Positions 16,411 through 25,110 of a stretch of 46,453 bases of DNA are shown piece by piece; position 1 is the first letter of the stretch, and the number at the start of each line of letters is the position of its first letter. The stretch spans positions 1 through 46,453 of the forward strand of contig JAYULW010000043.1 in NCBI GenBank assembly GCA_043763155.1, in the 5' to 3' direction. Source of the DNA: JANYBV01 sp043763155. GTDB lineage: Bacteria; Pseudomonadota; Alphaproteobacteria; Rickettsiales; SXRF01. Position numbers and translations under genes: made by a program. The notes beneath the pieces are model-generated. The model was given only the letters and a program-made list of their open reading frames with translations. It searched no databases and had not been told where the DNA came from.

Positions 16411-17415
16411 CTAGCCCGCTTGCTTCAAAATCCCGCTCTTGCGCGGCTTTTTTGGCGGGTTTGCTGGGGTTTTACCCTTTGTCCGCTGGGCCGCCCGTTG
16501 CGAGGAATGGGTGTTTCTTTCCCAAAAAACCCCATCCGCATACCCCTGAATCCCCGGCGAAGCTTCCGCCATAGCCAGCCGTTTCAGCGCCATACAGGCA
16601 AAATCGGCGTCTTTTTCGATCCCGATAAAGCGCCGCCCGAGCTTGGCCGCAACCACAGCCGTTGTCCCCGACCCGCAAAAAGGGTCCAGCACCAGCGCGC
16701 CTTTTTTGCTGCTGGCCAGTATCAGTTTGGCGATCAGCTTTTCCGGTTTTTGCGTCGGGTGCGGCGTGTTTTCCGGCATAGACCAGAAGGGAACCGTAAT
16801 ATCCGTCCATAAATTAGACGGATGCGTAAGCCGCGTATTGCCGTCTTCGCTTGCGTCCCAATCCTTCGGGCGGCCGTCGTCGTTGCGATAAGGGGCCAGC
16901 ACTTTGCGCCGCAGCTTCACCGCCTCCGTATCAAAATAATAATCATCCCCCACCGTGCAAAACCAGATATCTTCACTCGCATTCTTCCAGTTCGCAGCAG
17001 CCCCCCGGCCTTTTTCCCGCTCCCACGTAATGCGGTTGCGCACCCGGAAATACTTGCTCGCCACCGCAAAAATCGAAGGCGAACTCAGCCAGTCCCCGCA
17101 AATATAAATACTCGCATCCTTCGCCATGCACGGCAAAATCGCGACAATCCACGCTTCCAGCTGTTTGGAATACGCCCCAACCGATTGCTTCGCAAACGTC
17201 GCCGCACCAAAAGTCTTGGTCATATTATACGGCGGGTCCAGCACCACCAGATCCGCGCACGCGCGTGGCAAAAACCCGCACGCCACTTCCATATCCTGCT
17301 GCAATATCCGGTTCGCAGGCATGGAAGAAGGGCCATCAAGCCGCAGCAATTTCTTGGAAAACGCGCGTGTTTCCGCTGCTGTCAGCGCCAGCGTTTTGTT
17401 GCGCGCAGCAGGCAT
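16411..17415 (-). CDS. Beta-class DNA methyltransferase inserted in the lpx operon
   Basis: A 334-residue site-specific DNA methyltransferase. The catalytic motif IV DPPYN (about residues 60-64) precedes the SAM-binding motif I DPFCGSGTT (about 242-250), the permuted order of the beta class. DPPY favours N6-adenine over N4-cytosine methylation, though not strictly. Between them ITWEREKGRGAAANWKN and NTPHPTQKPEKL are typical of this group. The C-terminal 40 residues are basic (TKGKTPANPPKKPRKSG), likely DNA-contacting. No restriction endonuclease is adjacent. Its ATG overlaps the lpxD stop (TAATG), so it is translationally coupled to lpxD, in a place where alphaproteobacteria normally have lpxD followed directly by fabZ. 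It is not CcrM-like in the DPPYN flanks. Role could be epigenetic or host protection; the target site is not predictable here. Confidence 0.93.
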   Translation of the reverse strand: MPAARNKTLALTAAETRAFSKKLLRLDGPSSMPANRILQQDMEVACGFLPRACADLVVLDPPYNMTKTFGAATFAKQSVGAYSKQLEAWIVAILPCMAKDASIYICGDWLSSPSIFAVASKYFRVRNRITWEREKGRGAAANWKNASEDIWFCTVGDDYYFDTEAVKLRRKVLAPYRNDDGRPKDWDASEDGNTRLTHPSNLWTDITVPFWSMPENTPHPTQKPEKLIAKLILASSKKGALVLDPFCGSGTTAVVAAKLGRRFIGIEKDADFACMALKRLAMAEASPGIQGYADGVFWERNTHSSQRAAQRTKGKTPANPPKKPRKSGILKQAG

Positions 17416-18455
17416 TATTCGTCAGCCGCAGTATCTTTTTTGGAAATCTTGCCCAGCGCCAATGTCTGGCGGTGCCATTCGCGTGCAGGCACAGCGGGGC
17501 TGCCGCCATACGTGCCGCCCGGCGCAAGGTTATGCATCACGCCCGACTGCGCAATCAGCTTCACGCCCGCACCCAAAGTGAGATGCCCCGAAATGCCCGT
17601 CTGCCCACCAAGCATGGAGCCATCGCCCACCTGCGAGCTGCCGGCAATGCCCGTTTGCGCCGCAATAAACACATAATTGCCAATCTGCACATTATGCCCG
17701 ATTTGCACCAAATTATCAATTTTCGTACCCGTGCCAATCACCGTATCTGGCCCGGCTCCACGGTCAATGCACGTGCCAGAACCCACCTCAACATCATTGC
17801 CGATCAACACGCGCCCAAGCTGCGGCACCTTCACCACACCCTTGCGCGACGGTGCAAAACCAAACCCGTCCTGCCCCACATGCACCCCGCGCAGGAACAC
17901 CACCCGTTTACCCAGAATGCAATGGCTGAGCGTGCAGTTCGCACCAATATTACAGCCGTCCCCAAGTTCCACATGCGCATCAATCACCGTGTTCGCGCCA
18001 ATGCGGCTGCCATCACCAATCACCACATGCTCGCCAATCACCGCGCCCGGTTCAACGCGCACGCCCTTGCCGATCTTCGCCGTGGCCGCAATATGCGCCG
18101 CAGGTGAAATCCCCGCCACAATCTCCGCATCCGGATACAAGCGCCGCGAGGTGAGCGCAAACGCATAATACGGCTCGTCAATCACCAGCATCACCATGCC
18201 CGCCGGTGCGCGGTTGGTAAATTTGGCGCGCACAAAACACGCCCCCGCCGCCGATTTGCTGAAAGCGTCGAGATATTTCACATTGTCGAAAAAGCTGATG
18301 TCTTCCGCGCCCGCAGTTTCCAGCGGCGCAACGTTCATAAACGTGCGCGCCTCGTCGAGCTGCCCGGAAGTGACAGTGAGTGCAGCGCCCGTAAGCACTG
18401 CAATATCACGTAAAGCCACCGGCCCCGCATTGCGGAAAAAACGCGCGTCAACCAC
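17415..18455 (-). CDS. lpxD: UDP-3-O-acylglucosamine N-acyltransferase LpxD
   Basis: A 346-residue acyltransferase. The N-terminal domain (to about residue 100) has AEDISFFDNVKYLDAFSKS, typical of LpxD uridine-binding domains. The rest is a left-handed beta helix of hexapeptide repeats with IGANTVIDAHVELGDGCNIG and the catalytic region LGRVLIGNDVEVGSGTCIDRGAG, plus IGHNVQIGNYVFIAAQTGIAGS. It adds the second 3-hydroxyacyl chain at the 2-amino position of UDP-3-acylglucosamine. The start codon is GTG. It lies 26 bp after skp and overlaps the methyltransferase start by one base. Confidence 0.96.
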   Translation of the reverse strand: MVDARFFRNAGPVALRDIAVLTGAALTVTSGQLDEARTFMNVAPLETAGAEDISFFDNVKYLDAFSKSAAGACFVRAKFTNRAPAGMVMLVIDEPYYAFALTSRRLYPDAEIVAGISPAAHIAATAKIGKGVRVEPGAVIGEHVVIGDGSRIGANTVIDAHVELGDGCNIGANCTLSHCILGKRVVFLRGVHVGQDGFGFAPSRKGVVKVPQLGRVLIGNDVEVGSGTCIDRGAGPDTVIGTGTKIDNLVQIGHNVQIGNYVFIAAQTGIAGSSQVGDGSMLGGQTGISGHLTLGAGVKLIAQSGVMHNLAPGGTYGGSPAVPAREWHRQTLALGKISKKDTAADE

Positions 18456-18481
18456 GTGCTATCCCTTCAGGTGCGCTAAGG

Positions 18482-19072
18482 CTATTTCTTGGTGTCATCC
18501 GATTTGGTGTCTGCCGGAGCGTCGAACTTCACATCCAGCTTGGCCATTTTCTGGTTCAGGCGCTTCAGCACTTCATCAGAAATATCCAGTTTCGGGTCGC
18601 CATAAAGGATCTGCGAGGTAGGAACCGCAATCGCAAAACCCTTTTCCTTGGAAAGGTCGGTGATCACTTCGGTCACAACCTTCTGGATGTCGTTCAGCGC
18701 ATGTTCAAACGCAGCGTCGAGCGTTGCTTTTTTGGCCTGTACTTCTTTCTGTACGTCGGTAGCCTTCTTGCGGAACGCCGTGGCCTTCTCGTCAAACGCG
18801 GTCTTGGAAAGCACGCTGCGCTTCTTGCCTAAATCCTGGTCTTCCTTTTGCAGCTCTTCTTCCTTTTTGGAAATTTCGCTCTGGAAGGTCTTCTGCTTGT
18901 TTTCAAGCTGTTCGCGCACGTTCTGCGCAGCCGTGGAATCGCGCATCACCTGCTGGATATTCACAACCGCAATGGTGTTCGCGCCAGCAGCCGGAGCGGC
19001 GTCAGCGGCAAATGCCGGTGCGGTGAAAGCAATCATGGCTGCAACTGCCACGGAGGTAAGCATCGTCTTCAT
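18482..19072 (-). CDS. skp: OmpH/Skp-family periplasmic chaperone
   Basis: A 196-residue secreted protein: signal peptide MKTMLTSVAVAAMIAFTAPA with cleavage after FAFA-type Ala residues, then the family opening IAVVNIQQVMRDSTAAQN, and a long charged coiled coil (about residues 55-130, rich in Lys, Glu and Gln) that forms the tentacle grips of Skp. It carries unfolded outer membrane proteins across the periplasm to the Bam complex, encoded by the adjacent bamA. ATG 19072 is preferred; the frame is open upstream only to a TTG at 19093. The tail is Lys/Asp-rich (DTKSDDTKK). Confidence 0.92.
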   Translation of the reverse strand: MKTMLTSVAVAAMIAFTAPAFAADAAPAAGANTIAVVNIQQVMRDSTAAQNVREQLENKQKTFQSEISKKEEELQKEDQDLGKKRSVLSKTAFDEKATAFRKKATDVQKEVQAKKATLDAAFEHALNDIQKVVTEVITDLSKEKGFAIAVPTSQILYGDPKLDISDEVLKRLNQKMAKLDVKFDAPADTKSDDTKK

Positions 19073-19105
19073 AGTTCTATCGCATCCTTTCAAGGAAAAT
19101 AAATA

Positions 19106-21499
19106 TTAGAATCGTTGGCCAAACCCAAAGCGCAGTATCTGCGTGCGGTCGGGCTGTTGTTTAATAATGGCCGAGGCCATATCCACGCGGATCGGGCCGA
19201 AGGGGGAATTCCACAAGACGCCCACGCCCGAAGACACGCGCGGCTTGCTGCTATCGAAAATATTAGGCCCTTTTTCATTGATGTTCCAAAGGCTGCCCAC
19301 GTCCGTGAACACCGCGCCCGAAAGCCCGATTTCCTCAGGTAACCCCAGCGGGAAACGTAATTCCGCCGTACCTACATAGTATTCATTGCCGCCCAGCGCG
19401 TCCGTGGTGCTGGTATCGCGTGGACCCACACCGGCGTTTTGGAAGCCGCGCAAATCATCGCCGCCAAGGAAGAAGCGATCATTGATGCGGATGCCGCGGT
19501 CACCATCGCCCAGAATTAAACCACCCGTGCCCAGCAGGCCCAGTGTCCATTTGGGGTATACGGTATAGTAGTAGCTGGCCTTGGCTTCATGCTTCAGGTA
19601 TTTCGAGTTGCCGCCCAAACCCGCCAGTTCCTGCGTAAGGCTCAGGAAATAACCCTTGGTGGGCGCAAATTTGTTGTCGCGCAAATCATACGCCAGCGAC
19701 TGGCCGACGGCGGAGTTGATGTTATTGCCTTCCTGCCGCTGAATATACGCCGAGGCCGTAACCGGCACCTTGCTGATATCGCTCTGCGAGAGGTTGTAAT
19801 ACATGCCGTGCTGCAAATGTTCCTGCAGCGCGTAGCTCATGCGCAGCTTGCCGCCTTGCGTGTCGCTGATATACGAAGACTGGCGCGTGAAATCCACATA
19901 GGTGCGGTAAATATCGAAGCCCGCAGCCAATTCGCGGTCAAGGAAATACGGCTCCGTAAAGCTAAGCTGCGCCTGCCTGCGGCGTGCCGCAAGCGTGAAG
20001 TTGGTGCGCAAATCCTGGCCGCGGCCCAGTAAGTTATGTTCAGCCACGCCAAAGTCGCCCAGTACACCGTCGGTGGTGGAGTAGCCTGCGCCAAGGTTGA
20101 TTTCGCCCGTGGATTTTTCCTTCACATCCACATTCACCACCGTTTTATCCGGGGCGCTGCCTTGCTCGTTCTTCACATCCACTTTTTCAAAGTAGCCAAG
20201 ATTGTTCAGGCGCTGTTCGGTGCGTTGCAGCTTTGCGGTATTATAGGGATCACCTTCTTTCACGCGGAATTCGCGGCGCACCACTTCGTCCAGCGTGCGC
20301 ACGTTACCGGTAATGTTGATACGCTCAACATACACGCGCGGCCCCGGCTTCACTTCATACGTCAGGTTCGCAACATGCGTCGCCTTGTCGCGCTCAAGTT
20401 TCGGGTGTACGTCCACGAACGCATAGCCATGGTTGCCCAGCTCGTTGGTGATCGCAAGTACGGTGTCGTCCACCTTGCTTGCGTCATAGGTCTTGCCTTT
20501 TTCCGAGGTCACCAGCGCATTGAGATCAATCTTTTCGCCCGTTTCTTTCAGCTCGTTGGCCACCTTCACGTCGCCCAGCGTGTATTGCGGGCCTTCTTCC
20601 ACCACGAACGTCAGGTAAAACGAATCCTTCGCAGGCGAAAGTTCCGCCGTGGAAGACGTCACCTGGAAATCGGCGTAGCCTTCATTGTTATAGAAGCGGC
20701 GCAGCAATTCTTCGTCAAACTGCTGGCGGTCGGGGTCGTACTTGTCGTTGTCGGAAAGGAACTTGTACCAGGCGGTTTCTTCCGTGCGCATGGCTTTGCG
20801 CAGCGTGTCGCTGTCGAAGTTTTCATTGCCGATGAAGGTGATTTTTTTCACCTTTGCAACAGGGCCTTCCACGATTTCATATACAAGGTCAACGCGGTTT
20901 TCGTCCTGGTCAATAATCTTCGGCTCAACGGAGGCGTTATAGCGCCCGCTGCGGCGGTAAATATCGAGGATGCGCTTCACATCCGACTGTACTTTTTCGC
21001 GTGAAAAAATCGAGCGTGGCTTCAGCTCGATTTCTTTTTCAAGGTCCTTGGTCTCGATGCGGTCGTTGCCTTCAAATGCAACTTTGCTCAAGACCGGGTT
21101 TTCCTTCACGTTGATGATCAGCGTGCTGCCTTCGCGAAGCAGCTTCACGTCCGAGAAAAAGCCCGTCACGAAAAGGTTTTTCAGCGCCGAGTCAATGTCG
21201 CTCTGGTTAAACGTGTCGCCGGCTTTCAGGCCGAAATACGAAATGATAGTGCGCGCTTCAATGCGCTGGTTGCCTTCCACGCGAATAGCGCCAATGGTAC
21301 CAAGCACGGGTTCTGCGTCGTTATGCACAATAGGAGAGGGCTGGGCGAGGGCGCTGGGCGAACCCGCCGCATCACCGGGAGCATCGCCCGTAACGTCAAT
21401 GGCAGGACCATCCGTCGCAGTCTGTGCATAGGCCGGGAAGCACGCATTGCCGGTAAGCAAAAGCCCCCATACCGCCGTTGACACAATTGAACGATTCAT
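19106..21499 (-). CDS. bamA: Outer membrane protein assembly factor BamA
   Basis: A 797-residue Omp85 protein of usual length. A signal peptide ends at AYA (about residue 25). Five POTRA domains follow, e.g. IGAIRVEGNQRIEARTIIS, VKKITFIGNENFD and VERINITGNVRTLDEVVRREF, then the 16-strand barrel from about residue 430 with GRGQDLRTNF and FTEPYFLDRELA. The VRG(F)-type loop appears as GGDDLRGFQNAGVGPRD. The protein ends in a C-terminal Phe (FGFGQRF), the beta-signal. BamA folds and inserts outer membrane proteins and is essential. It follows rseP after 109 bp. Confidence 0.97.
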   Translation of the reverse strand: MNRSIVSTAVWGLLLTGNACFPAYAQTATDGPAIDVTGDAPGDAAGSPSALAQPSPIVHNDAEPVLGTIGAIRVEGNQRIEARTIISYFGLKAGDTFNQSDIDSALKNLFVTGFFSDVKLLREGSTLIINVKENPVLSKVAFEGNDRIETKDLEKEIELKPRSIFSREKVQSDVKRILDIYRRSGRYNASVEPKIIDQDENRVDLVYEIVEGPVAKVKKITFIGNENFDSDTLRKAMRTEETAWYKFLSDNDKYDPDRQQFDEELLRRFYNNEGYADFQVTSSTAELSPAKDSFYLTFVVEEGPQYTLGDVKVANELKETGEKIDLNALVTSEKGKTYDASKVDDTVLAITNELGNHGYAFVDVHPKLERDKATHVANLTYEVKPGPRVYVERINITGNVRTLDEVVRREFRVKEGDPYNTAKLQRTEQRLNNLGYFEKVDVKNEQGSAPDKTVVNVDVKEKSTGEINLGAGYSTTDGVLGDFGVAEHNLLGRGQDLRTNFTLAARRRQAQLSFTEPYFLDRELAAGFDIYRTYVDFTRQSSYISDTQGGKLRMSYALQEHLQHGMYYNLSQSDISKVPVTASAYIQRQEGNNINSAVGQSLAYDLRDNKFAPTKGYFLSLTQELAGLGGNSKYLKHEAKASYYYTVYPKWTLGLLGTGGLILGDGDRGIRINDRFFLGGDDLRGFQNAGVGPRDTSTTDALGGNEYYVGTAELRFPLGLPEEIGLSGAVFTDVGSLWNINEKGPNIFDSSKPRVSSGVGVLWNSPFGPIRVDMASAIIKQQPDRTQILRFGFGQRF

Positions 21500-21608
21500 T
21501 CAGCCACCAGTCCCGCAAAAAATTATTTCTGGTAGTAGTCATGCTGCAAAACAAGCCATAAATCAAGCCTCATCTTGCCGCGTGAATACGGGTGCGGAAG
21601 AAGCGCTT

Positions 21609-22715
21609 TTACAGGAACTTGGCCAAATCGTTAATCAGCGTAAACGCCATGAGCATGGCAAGCATCGCAAACCCCAGCTTGAAGCCGTATTCCTGCACTT
21701 TTTGCGCCAGCGGCTTGCCGCGCAAAGCTTCCGCCACGTAATAAGCAAGGTGCCCGCCGTCCAGCAGCGGAATGGGGAATAAATTCACCAGCCCCAGATT
21801 CGCCGACAGCAGCGCGATCAGCCACAGCGTGGTGTGGAAATCCTTACCCGTTGCCTGCCCCGAAAGCTGCGCAATGCCCACCGGTCCCTTAAGCGCTGCC
21901 GGGCTGCGCTTGCCGGTTGCCATCTGCCCGATCACCTTGAGCGTCGAAGCGCAAATCAGGTACGTGCGGCGCACCGATTCATTAAGCGCCGAAGCCATGC
22001 CCACATCCTGATACTTGATATCCTGGCTCTTAATCCCAATCACCGGGTGCTTAACCTTATTGCCCAGCCCATCGTCGCTTTCCACTTCCTTGGGCGTAAG
22101 CGTCACAGTTTCTTCTTTCCCGGCGCGTTCCAGCAGCAGGGTTACGGGCGTGCCAAGGTTGGTCGAAATCAAATACGGAATATCGTTAAAATTGCTCACC
22201 GTATCTTCGTTAATCTTAAGAATGCGGTCGCCCGTTTTCAGGCCCGCTTCGGCGGCTGGCGTCTCCGGCATAATATCGCCCACCACCGGTTCTGCCGAAG
22301 GCAGGCCGCTGGTCATGATGAAGTAAGTAAACACCACGATGGTAAGCAAAAAGTTTGAAACCGGGCCGGCCACCACAATCGCCATTTTCTTGGCCAGCGG
22401 CTTATGGTGAAACGTTACCGCTTTTTCCTCATCGCTCATCTGCGCCATGGCGTCGTCATCGGCGGTGCTGGCCGCCGAGGAATCGCCGAACATCTTCACA
22501 TACCCGCCCAGCGGCAGCAGCGAAATTTTCCAGCGCGTGCCGGAGCGGTCGTTCCAGCCGAACAATTCCTGCCCAAACCCGATCGAAAACGCCGTAATCC
22601 GCACTCCGCAGAGCTTAGCTACAAGGTAATGCCCAAACTCATGGATAAACACGATAGTGCTAAGCACTACAAAAAAAGACCACAGCGTATGCAGCAAATT
22701 AAAAACGATTTCCAT
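21609..22715 (-). CDS. rseP: Site-2 zinc metalloprotease RseP
   Basis: A 368-residue multi-pass inner membrane protease. The zinc motif HEFGH is at residues 25-29 in the first membrane segment and the second metal-site NLFPIPLLDGGH lies near the C-terminus. One PDZ domain lies between (PAAEAGLKTGDRILKIN). It cleaves membrane-bound anti-sigma factors and leftover signal peptides. It starts 3 bp after the dxr stop, within the uniform dxr-rseP-bamA order of this operon. Only one PDZ is obvious, as in many alphaproteobacterial homologues. Confidence 0.96.
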   Translation of the reverse strand: MEIVFNLLHTLWSFFVVLSTIVFIHEFGHYLVAKLCGVRITAFSIGFGQELFGWNDRSGTRWKISLLPLGGYVKMFGDSSAASTADDDAMAQMSDEEKAVTFHHKPLAKKMAIVVAGPVSNFLLTIVVFTYFIMTSGLPSAEPVVGDIMPETPAAEAGLKTGDRILKINEDTVSNFNDIPYLISTNLGTPVTLLLERAGKEETVTLTPKEVESDDGLGNKVKHPVIGIKSQDIKYQDVGMASALNESVRRTYLICASTLKVIGQMATGKRSPAALKGPVGIAQLSGQATGKDFHTTLWLIALLSANLGLVNLFPIPLLDGGHLAYYVAEALRGKPLAQKVQEYGFKLGFAMLAMLMAFTLINDLAKFL

Positions 22716-22718
22716 AGG

Positions 22719-23900
22719 TTACATCTGCTCCGCTATTTGCCTGCTGCGCGCGTTGCATTCCAGCACCGCGTCCAGCGTTTCTAAACTTGTATATGGGATA
22801 TGCGCGAGGGTCTTTTCAACCACTGCCACAATATCTAAAAATCCGATCTGCCCTTTCAGGAACCGCCCCACCGCAATTTCGTTGGCCGCGTTCAGCACAG
22901 TGGGGGCATTCCCGCCCGCCTGCATGGCTTGGCGCGCCAGCCCAAGGGCCGGGAACCGCGCCTCGTCCGGCGCTTCAAAGCTCAACTGCCCAATCGCCGC
23001 CAAATCTAATTTGCCTACCGGCGCACTCAACCGTTCCGGCCAGCCCAGCGCATACGCAATCGGCGTGCACATATCCGGCAGGCTCATCTGCGCCAGCACC
23101 GAGCCATCAATCATCTCCACGAGGCAATGGATGATGGATTGCGGATGCACCAAAACTTTCAACTGTTCCACCTTCAGCGGGAACAAATAAAACGCCTCGA
23201 TCAGCTCCAGCCCCTTATTCATCAGCGTCGCCGAATCCACCGAAATCTTCGCCCCCATCGCCCAGTTCGGGTGCTTCACCGCCTGCGCGGGCGTCACATC
23301 TTTCATCTGCTCACGGCTGAATTGGCGGAACGGCCCGCCCGAAGCCGTAATCGTCACGCTCGAAACCGCTTCCGGGCTTTTCGCGTCAAATACCTGATAG
23401 ATCGCGCTATGCTCCGAATCCACCGGAATCAGCTTCGCGCCGTGCTTCTGCACCTCGCGCGCCATCAGCGGGCCTGCGCACACCAAACATTCCTTATTCG
23501 CCAGCGCCACGTGCGCGCCCTTGCGAATGGCCGCAAGCGTCGGCTTCAACCCCGCCGCGCCCACAATCGCCGACATGGTAATATCGGCTGGCATGCCCGC
23601 TGCTTCCAGCACCGCATCCTCACCCGCCGCAACCTCGATGCCTGTGCCCGAAAGCCCGTCTTTCAGCACGGCAAAATGCGCCTCGTTGCTAATCACCGCC
23701 CGCTTGGGCCGGAAGGCTTTCGCCTGCTCGATCAGCAGCGCAACATTCTCGCCCCCGGTAAGCGCCGTAATGGCAAAACGGTCGCGGTGCGCCGCCACGA
23801 TCTTCAGTGTGTTCTGCCCGATGGTGCCGGTGGAACCCAGTAATGTTAAGGTCTGCATTTCAGGCATGTGTTCAGGAATGGCTGCGGCTTGCGCACTCAT
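22719..23900 (-). CDS. dxr: 1-deoxy-D-xylulose 5-phosphate reductoisomerase Dxr
   Basis: A 393-residue enzyme of the MEP isoprenoid pathway. LTLLGSTGTIGQNTLKIV binds NADPH, LANKECLVCAG and LIPVDSEHSAIYQ form the substrate and metal site, and ASGGPFR and HPNWAMGAKISVDSATLMNKGLELIEA are strongly conserved. It makes MEP from DXP, supplying undecaprenyl phosphate for the envelope. The start overlaps the cdsA stop (ATGA); the first 15 residues are variable and ATGs at residues 12 and 15 are alternatives. Confidence 0.97.
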   Translation of the reverse strand: MSAQAAAIPEHMPEMQTLTLLGSTGTIGQNTLKIVAAHRDRFAITALTGGENVALLIEQAKAFRPKRAVISNEAHFAVLKDGLSGTGIEVAAGEDAVLEAAGMPADITMSAIVGAAGLKPTLAAIRKGAHVALANKECLVCAGPLMAREVQKHGAKLIPVDSEHSAIYQVFDAKSPEAVSSVTITASGGPFRQFSREQMKDVTPAQAVKHPNWAMGAKISVDSATLMNKGLELIEAFYLFPLKVEQLKVLVHPQSIIHCLVEMIDGSVLAQMSLPDMCTPIAYALGWPERLSAPVGKLDLAAIGQLSFEAPDEARFPALGLARQAMQAGGNAPTVLNAANEIAVGRFLKGQIGFLDIVAVVEKTLAHIPYTSLETLDAVLECNARSRQIAEQM

Positions 23901-24604
23901 TGATAACTACCGTAAAGGTACAAAAACCACGCGAACACCGGCAGCGTAAACACCAGCCCGTCCACCCGGTCTAGCAACCCGCCATGCCCCGGAATCAGGT
24001 TGCCGCTATCCTTGATGCCCACACGGCGCTTGAGCCACGACTCAAACAAATCCCCGCACTGCGACACGATGGCCAGAAGCGCAGCAAGGTCCATGCACGC
24101 GATGATCGAAGGAGGGTAGGGGGTAAACGACGAACACGCGCCGCCCATAACTGCTGCTGCAACCACGCCGCCGCCAAGCCCGGCCCATGTCTTGTTGGGG
24201 CTGATCAACGGCGCAAGCTTCGGCCCGCCGATGCGCCGCCCTGCAAAAAACGCCCCGATGTCGGTAGCCACCACCACGAGGATAATATAAAGCACAATGC
24301 GCATGCCCGCATTGGCGTCCGCGCTCACCTGCACCGCCCGCATCCAGATCAGCGACGCGCACGGAATGGCCACATACGCAACCCCCGCCAGCTTCCAGTA
24401 TTTGCTGTCTTGCGCCGTAAGCCCGTCCCATTCGCGGATCATTTGCAGCCCTGCGGCCACCACCAGCACAATAAAAACCCACCCGCCGATAAACAGCGCC
24501 AGCCCCGCAAGCAGCCCCATCACCGCGCCGGAAATAGCGCGTGTGCGAAGCCCGGCCCAGCGCGAAGCTACGGGCGGCACGTCGGAATGTTCAAGATTGT
24601 CCAA
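23897..24604 (-). CDS. cdsA: Phosphatidate cytidylyltransferase CdsA
   Basis: A 235-residue multi-pass inner membrane enzyme making CDP-diacylglycerol for all phospholipids. The C-terminal CDP-DAG synthase signature is intact: RRVGIKDSGNLIPGHGGLLDRVDGL, preceded by GGPKLAPLISPNKTWAGLGGG. About six hydrophobic segments are visible. The start appears to be TTG 24604 or an inner GTG at 24580; no ATG is available before the first membrane segment. It lies 3 bp after the bcp stop. The usual uppS upstream is absent; bcp takes its place. Confidence 0.95.
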   Translation of the reverse strand: MDNLEHSDVPPVASRWAGLRTRAISGAVMGLLAGLALFIGGWVFIVLVVAAGLQMIREWDGLTAQDSKYWKLAGVAYVAIPCASLIWMRAVQVSADANAGMRIVLYIILVVVATDIGAFFAGRRIGGPKLAPLISPNKTWAGLGGGVVAAAVMGGACSSFTPYPPSIIACMDLAALLAIVSQCGDLFESWLKRRVGIKDSGNLIPGHGGLLDRVDGLVFTLPVFAWFLYLYGSYQ

Positions 24605-24607
24605 GGC

Positions 24608-25099
24608 CTAAAGCGTCCTTACGGCTTTAAGCACGTCGCGCACATGGTCTTCCACCTTCACCTTGCGCCACACCTGGCGAATGGTGCCGCTCTTATCAAT
24701 CAAAAACGTGGTGCGCTCAATGCCCATATAGGTTTTGCCATACATGCTTTTTTCCACCCACACGCCGTAATCTTCGCACATCGAGCCGTCTTCGTCGGAC
24801 GCCAGCGGGAAGGGCAGGCAGAATTTTTGTTTAAAGTTATCGTGGCTTTTCACCGAATCGCGCGAAACGCCGATCACGGTTGCGCCCGCTTTTTCAAATT
24901 CGCCCATCAGGTCGCGGAAGTCTTTGGCTTCCACCGTGCAGCCCGGCGTGTCGTCCTTGGGGTAGAAGTAAATCACCTTGTGCTTACCGCGCAAATTGTC
25001 GGTCGTAACGTCTTGCGCGCTGTCAAACGCCACGCTGAAATCCGGCGCTTTCATGCCAGCCGAGAGTTCGAGCTTCTTGTTAACGGCGGTGGAATTCAT
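24608..25099 (-). CDS. bcp: Thioredoxin-dependent thiol peroxidase, Bcp/PrxQ type
   Basis: A 163-residue peroxiredoxin. The peroxidatic Cys lies in FYPKDDTPGCTVEAKDFRDL, with the conserved Thr/Pro and, later, TFLIDKSGTIRQVWRKVK. The second Cys found five residues later in many Bcp proteins is replaced here by Lys (EAKDF), so it should work as a 1-Cys enzyme or use another resolving residue; a Cys in EDGSMCEDYG could serve. It reduces organic and hydrogen peroxides in the cytoplasm. GGAGGG-type ribosome binding site sits just before ATG 25099. It lies between glnE and cdsA, 11 bp after glnE. Confidence 0.93.
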   Translation of the reverse strand: MNSTAVNKKLELSAGMKAPDFSVAFDSAQDVTTDNLRGKHKVIYFYPKDDTPGCTVEAKDFRDLMGEFEKAGATVIGVSRDSVKSHDNFKQKFCLPFPLASDEDGSMCEDYGVWVEKSMYGKTYMGIERTTFLIDKSGTIRQVWRKVKVEDHVRDVLKAVRTL

Positions 25100-25110
25100 A
25101 GTCCCTCCAG

